Shown one piece after another: positions 60,318 to 64,000 of a stretch of DNA of 64,000 bases. Both the position numbers and the translations under genes were made by a program. Under the pieces are notes generated by a model. The model did no database searches, was not told where the DNA came from, and was given only the letters and a program-made list of their open reading frames with translations. Every line of letters begins with the position of its first letter. The first letter of the stretch is position 1. Where the stretch lies: the NCBI RefSeq assembly GCF_025938155.1, contig NZ_JAPCZG010000005.1, positions 233,977-297,976 on the forward strand, read 5' to 3'. Source of the stretch: Novosphingobium sp. KCTC 2891. GTDB lineage: Bacteria > Pseudomonadota > Alphaproteobacteria > Sphingomonadales > Sphingomonadaceae.

Positions 60318-61292
60318 TCAGACGTCTTCGTCCATGAGGTGAAGCCGCAGGAAATCCGCGGTGGTCTGGCAATCGGCGGTCACCCGCGCGCGGCCAAGTT
60401 CAACCGCCCAATACCGTTCCGAACCGAACGCGACCTGCCCTTGCTTGACCCGACGGCTGAACAGCTGGAGGTCGAATTCCGCCGTCGCGCCGATCGCGCC
60501 GTGGACGGCATGGGCGATGTTGCAGACAAGCCGCGCCGCCTCGTTGGCCCGACACTTGGCCGCAGCCACGCGGATCGGCTCGAAGTGCGTCGAACGCAGG
60601 GCCGTGCGGGCGGCAACCTGTGCCGAGATCACCTGCTCGGCCATGACCGCCAGCTGCTGCTGGATCGCCTGAAACTTGCCCAGAGAACGACCGAACTGCT
60701 GGCGTTCCCCTGCATAATTCAAGGTCATGTCCAGCATTCGCGCCATTGCGCCGACCATCTGCCCCGACGTAAGAGCCGCTGCCGCCAGCAGGAGATCCCC
60801 AGGCGTTCCGGCAAAGGCGCCCAGTTCACGCCCCGGATTGAGCGTAAGCGCCCCACCGGCGCGGAATACGTCATTGCTCCCGGACGTAACCTCAACCACG
60901 CGGATCATGTCGCGATCAGCGACCAGCGCGTGGGTGGCGACCTCCGCGAAAGGCAGGATAGCCGAACGAGGCGCCAACACGACAGCCGCATCGTCGGGCA
61001 GCGAGATTCCATGCGGGGCCAGCCAGGCGCGTGCCAGCATGGTCTCGGCAAAAGGCACGGGCGTGGCATGTTCTCCCAACGCGAGCACCAGCGGGAAGAC
61101 CTGCGCCAGCGAAAGTCCGGCGCCCCCGTACTCTTCGCCCACCAGCGCATCAAGAAAACCGGTTTCGGCCAGTTCCGGCCAGATCGGAGCCAGAGCCGGC
61201 GAGTCTTCGAATGCACGGATGCGTTCAGAAGTCACCACGTCGCCCAGAACGCGGCGGAAGGTTTCGGTCAGGATATTGTCGTCGTCGCTCAT
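60318..61292 (-). CDS. Acyl-CoA dehydrogenase, short subunit type
   Basis: 324 residues, shorter than typical 380-residue enzymes. Opening 'TETFRRVLGDVVTSERIRAF' and late 'ERQQFGRSLGKFQAIQQQLA' and 'GAIGATAEFDLQLFSRRV' are acyl-CoA dehydrogenase signatures. In actinobacterial steroid pathways, short and long subunits form alpha2beta2 heterotetramers sharing one FAD site. Translation overlaps the upstream gene by ATGA, supporting a heteromeric enzyme with the 384-residue partner. Confidence 0.9.
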   Translation of the reverse strand: MSDDDNILTETFRRVLGDVVTSERIRAFEDSPALAPIWPELAETGFLDALVGEEYGGAGLSLAQVFPLVLALGEHATPVPFAETMLARAWLAPHGISLPDDAAVVLAPRSAILPFAEVATHALVADRDMIRVVEVTSGSNDVFRAGGALTLNPGRELGAFAGTPGDLLLAAAALTSGQMVGAMARMLDMTLNYAGERQQFGRSLGKFQAIQQQLAVMAEQVISAQVAARTALRSTHFEPIRVAAAKCRANEAARLVCNIAHAVHGAIGATAEFDLQLFSRRVKQGQVAFGSERYWAVELGRARVTADCQTTADFLRLHLMDEDV

Positions 61293-62443
61293 CGCAGGCC
61301 CAGTCCTCTTGCGATCATGCCCCGCAGGATCTCGCGCGTTCCGCCGCGTAGCGAGAATACATGGTTTAGCTGCATCAGGTACGCCAGCGTCCGCATCAGT
61401 TCGGGATCGGGCGTACGGTCAAGCCGGGCGCCAAGCGCATCGGCGATATCCGCAGGAATGGCCTGCTCCACCTCGGTGCCCATGTCCTTGAACAAGGCCG
61501 CCTCGGTGACGGGCGATTTGCCCTGCACCAGCAATCCCGTCATCGCGATCGACATGTTGCGCAGCGGCGCCAGACGCGAGACCAGCAGACCCAGACGTTC
61601 AAGGTCGCCGGCGTCATGATCGTCCTTCAGCGAACGCGACCACAAGTCGAGCAGAACAAGGCTGGAATAGATCCGCTCCGGCCCGCTGCGCTCGAAGGCG
61701 AGTTCGGCGTTGACTTGCGCCCAGCCATTGCCCTCGGTTCCGACCAGGGCGTCCTCGGGCAGGATCACGTCCTCGAAAAACACTTCGTTGAAGTCGGTGT
61801 CCCCGGTGCCAAGCTTGATCGGGTTGACCGTGACACCCGGAAGTGAAAGGTCGATGAGAAATTGCGAAAGCCCGGCCTGCCGGTCTTCTGAGGTGCCCGA
61901 CGTGCGGACCAGCGCGATCATGTAGTGCGACTTGTGGGCGTACGTCGTCCAGATCTTCTGGCCGTTGACCTTCCAGCCCCCGTCCACTTTTTCGGCACGA
62001 GTACGCACGCTGGCGAGGTCGGAACCGGAATTGGGTTCGCTCATGCCGATGCAGAAGAACAACTCGCCCCTGCAAATGCGCGGCAGGAAGAACTCGCGCT
62101 GCGCCTCGGTGCCATAGTGCAGCAGCAGCGGCGCGCTCTGCCGGTCACCGATCCAGTGCGCGGCCACCGGCGCACCGGCTGCCAAGAGCTCCTCCACCAG
62201 CACGAAGCGCGAGAACGCGTCCAGTCCGGCTCCGCCATATTCCTTGGGCATGGTCAGCCCGACCCAGCCCTGCGCCGCCAGGGCGCGGCTGAAATCAGCA
62301 TCAAAGCCTGCCCAAGTGCGGGCGCGGCGGTGGGGCGGCATATGCATCAGCTGCTGGGCGATGAAGGCTTTAACCTGCGGGCGCAGCGCCTCGGCCTCCT
62401 CAGGAATCCGCACGGGCGGAAAGCTGTCCACGTTGATGGTCAA
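61289..62443 (-). CDS. Acyl-CoA dehydrogenase, long subunit type
   Basis: 384 residues. 'FFCIGMSEPNSGSDLASVRT' (flavin-contacting loop), 'VNGQKIWTTYAHKSHYMIAL' and the C-terminal 'FSLRGGTREILRGMIARGLG' are standard. It starts at TTG with a weak AAGAGA site, unusual for the region. Its TGA overlaps the next gene's ATG. It probably dehydrogenates a bulky acyl-CoA together with the short subunit. Confidence 0.92.
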   Translation of the reverse strand: MTINVDSFPPVRIPEEAEALRPQVKAFIAQQLMHMPPHRRARTWAGFDADFSRALAAQGWVGLTMPKEYGGAGLDAFSRFVLVEELLAAGAPVAAHWIGDRQSAPLLLHYGTEAQREFFLPRICRGELFFCIGMSEPNSGSDLASVRTRAEKVDGGWKVNGQKIWTTYAHKSHYMIALVRTSGTSEDRQAGLSQFLIDLSLPGVTVNPIKLGTGDTDFNEVFFEDVILPEDALVGTEGNGWAQVNAELAFERSGPERIYSSLVLLDLWSRSLKDDHDAGDLERLGLLVSRLAPLRNMSIAMTGLLVQGKSPVTEAALFKDMGTEVEQAIPADIADALGARLDRTPDPELMRTLAYLMQLNHVFSLRGGTREILRGMIARGLGLR

Positions 62444-62535
62444 GATCGATCTCTTTTTAATTTATGCGCCAGGAAACCGGACGATAGCAGCAAGGATTTT
62501 TCCGTCCGTGCAACCAGACTGGCCTGCGGGGCATT

Positions 62536-63597
62536 TCATGAGCGCCCCGCGATGGCGGCAAGATCGTCCAGCGCGGCAACGTCCTGAAACGTACGGAGCA
62601 TGTCGTTCAGGTGCGTACATCCGGCGGGACCGCGCAATATTTGCGGAATCAGCGTGCGCAAGTCGGTAATCCGCAGGCCTACGAGCTTGCCGGCCGTATC
62701 GGGCGCGGCAAGGCAGGTGCGGTAGGGGAGGACCATCGGCTTTACCGAGATGTCGCGCAGCACCATTCCTTCGGGATCGATCGCGGCCGATACGGTATAT
62801 TCGTGAAAAATAAGCCTTTCGTCCGCGCGGTCGGGCATGGCTGCGCTGTCCTGGAACCAGGCATCTACGTGCACCATGCCGTCCTCGCGCCATACGTCGG
62901 TGCGGCGCAGTCGCCAGTGGTTCGGACCGCCGTCGCGGGGGAATGCGTGCCAGGCATCGGGATCATCGACCGGGAACGGCAAGCGGCCGGGCGTTTGCGT
63001 GATGATGTCGTTGTTCATGCTGCCATCCGGCAGAACCGATTCCGCGCCGGCGGCAAAGCCGATGCAGATCCCTTCCACGTGGCGCGCGCTGGCAACGGGC
63101 TGGCCGGTCATGGCGTCATAGGCTTCTCCACCACCGGGAATCCAGGTGTGCCAAGCCGATATCGCCAGGAAGGCAGAGCCAGCCAGATCGTCCAGAAGGC
63201 GGTAGAGCAGTGTCTCCGCCGCCATTTCGTTCGGCAGGTTCTCCTCGACAAAGCGGCGCAATTCACCGCCGGGCCGAAGTCCTTCGGTACGCTCGAGCAG
63301 TTCCGCGTGACGACCTGCCTGCATCCGGCCGATCCGGCGATCGGGGCTGAGGATCAGGCGCAGCCAGTCATCGCCCAAGACGATCGCGTTGTTCGTCGCC
63401 GACGTGCAGTCATCTTCGCTTGCTCGGGTGTAAAGGTCCCGTGCCATGCCACTCATGACATGGGGGCCCTTCATCCCCTCCGGCCAATGCGACAGGGTCG
63501 ATGAAGTGCGACGAACCGAACCTGGCTTGCGCGGTGGAGGCGGCCCCATCGTGGCGTTCACATCCGCCATCCAGCGCTTTTTCGGCACTTGCGCCAT
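62536..63597 (-). CDS. DUF2889-family protein, second copy
   Basis: About 353 residues, longer than the paralogue at 41.4 kb. 'AGCTHLNDMLRTFQDVAALD' is the C-terminal signature, preceded by 'HEYTVSAAIDPEGMVLRDIS' and 'LPYRTCLAAPDTAGKLVGLR'. No catalytic function established. The ATG at 63597 has AGAGGAG 11 bases upstream. An alternative ATG at 63636 overlaps the stop of the preceding gene (ATGA), but its codons (AGG, AGA, GGA) are unlike the rest, so the shorter start is preferred. Confidence 0.7.
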   Translation of the reverse strand: MAQVPKKRWMADVNATMGPPPPRKPGSVRRTSSTLSHWPEGMKGPHVMSGMARDLYTRASEDDCTSATNNAIVLGDDWLRLILSPDRRIGRMQAGRHAELLERTEGLRPGGELRRFVEENLPNEMAAETLLYRLLDDLAGSAFLAISAWHTWIPGGGEAYDAMTGQPVASARHVEGICIGFAAGAESVLPDGSMNNDIITQTPGRLPFPVDDPDAWHAFPRDGGPNHWRLRRTDVWREDGMVHVDAWFQDSAAMPDRADERLIFHEYTVSAAIDPEGMVLRDISVKPMVLPYRTCLAAPDTAGKLVGLRITDLRTLIPQILRGPAGCTHLNDMLRTFQDVAALDDLAAIAGRS

Positions 63598-63632
63598 ATC
63601 CGGCCCCACTCCTCTACCGCTGGTGCGATTCC

Positions 63633-64000
63633 TCATGTTTTCAGGAAGATGTTAGCGGCGATGTTGTCGCGGATTTTGTCTGGGTTTTGTGTGATGGTCT
63701 GGCTGGCGAGTGCGCGTTTGAGGAAGAGGTGGCAGTCGTATTCCCAGGTGAAGCCGACGCCGCCGAACATCTGTACGGCGTCCTCTGCGGTGGCGGCATA
63801 GGCGTCTGCGGCGAGAAGGCGGGCCTGGGCGGCGAGGGTTTGCCAGTCCTTGCCGGCCGGCTGGTCCTTATCCTGTACGCTGGTGCGACCGGCGTAGGCG
63901 GCCGTGGCGTGGCGGGTGAGCGCGTGGGCGACTTCGAGGTGGACCTTGTGGTCGGCGGCGCGATGCTTGAGCGCCTGGAAGGCGCCGACCGGCTGGCCGA
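63633..64000 (-). CDS. Acyl-CoA dehydrogenase, C-terminal 121 codons
   Basis: Runs off the right edge. The visible C-terminal helical domain has 'GAFQALKHRAADHKVHLEVA', 'DAVQMFGGVGFTWEYDCHLF' and 'LKRALASQTITQNPDKIRDN', clear acyl-CoA dehydrogenase signatures. It is the third such gene in this unit, upstream of the DUF2889 gene. AT-ending and A-rich codons near its 3' end differ slightly from neighbours. Catalytic residues lie outside the window. Confidence 0.9.
   Translation of the reverse strand, partial: GQPVGAFQALKHRAADHKVHLEVAHALTRHATAAYAGRTSVQDKDQPAGKDWQTLAAQARLLAADAYAATAEDAVQMFGGVGFTWEYDCHLFLKRALASQTITQNPDKIRDNIAANIFLKT

Overview
The window looks like a chromosomal segment of an alphaproteobacterial sphingomonad (Novosphingobium/Sphingobium-like). 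It is GC-rich and strongly GC3-biased, has two large TonB-dependent receptors, many atypical oxidoreductases, frequent GTG starts, and ATGA or TGATG coupling between neighbouring genes. I saw no rRNA, tRNA, CRISPR array, transposase or origin. Taxonomy is an inference from gene content only.

Region by region. (1) 1-8.8 kb: an apparent organosulfur acquisition block. It has an SsuA-like solute-binding lipoprotein with the start of an acyl-CoA-dehydrogenase-fold enzyme, a divergent nitroreductase, serine acetyltransferase, an exported RidA protein, a TonB receptor, a flavin oxidoreductase and a LysR regulator. (2) 9.0-13.5 kb: a four-gene efflux operon (FUSC, DUF1656, HlyD, NodT-type outer-membrane lipoprotein), divergent from the LysR gene, resembling the AaeXAB aromatic-acid exporter. 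(3) 13.5-18.1 kb: truncated haemoglobin plus a DUF1971-like protein, then a VirJ/AcvB-like hydrolase, a DUF2147 protein and an MprF-type lysyl-phosphatidylglycerol synthase/flippase. (4) 18.1-28 kb: housekeeping and hypothetical genes, including RluE, an RNase H-like protein, a spermidine-synthase-like protein, a 59-codon Cys/His protein not previously called, a large RTX/beta-propeller protein, an Hsp70-like protein, TrhO and a phosphotransferase-family kinase. (5) 28-38 kb: a second TonB receptor with an alcohol dehydrogenase, LuxR and GntR regulators, an HNH protein, and an operon of two unknown small proteins with an N-acyl-D-amino-acid-deacylase-like amidohydrolase. (6) 38-64 kb: a mosaic catabolic island.

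The catabolic island centres on a + strand operon (46.5-53.2 kb): Zn alcohol dehydrogenase, Rieske oxygenase alpha subunit, SnoaL-like, EthD, quinone-oxidoreductase-like MDR, and an Old Yellow Enzyme/dienoyl-CoA-reductase-type flavoprotein. Around it lie CoA-type enzymes: a thiolase-like protein apparently lacking the N-terminal nucleophilic Cys, a double hot-dog MaoC protein, an SDR, three acyl-CoA dehydrogenases, two DUF2889 proteins, two DUF7064-like proteins, a phosphotransferase-family kinase, and a PQQ dehydrogenase with an N-terminal cytochrome c domain. Together they suggest oxidation of a cyclic hydrophobic substrate followed by CoA-dependent side-chain or ring degradation; the substrate cannot be read from the sequence.

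The island also holds debris of four lost genes: a CaiB/BaiF CoA transferase, an aldo/keto reductase, a second Rieske oxygenase, and an epoxide hydrolase C-terminus fused to it. This indicates repeated recombination and deletion. The most interesting items are this decayed and duplicated catabolic mosaic, the Cys-less thiolase-like protein, the two unknown small proteins in the amidohydrolase operon, the uncalled 59-aa protein, and several perfect inverted repeats in divergent promoter regions.
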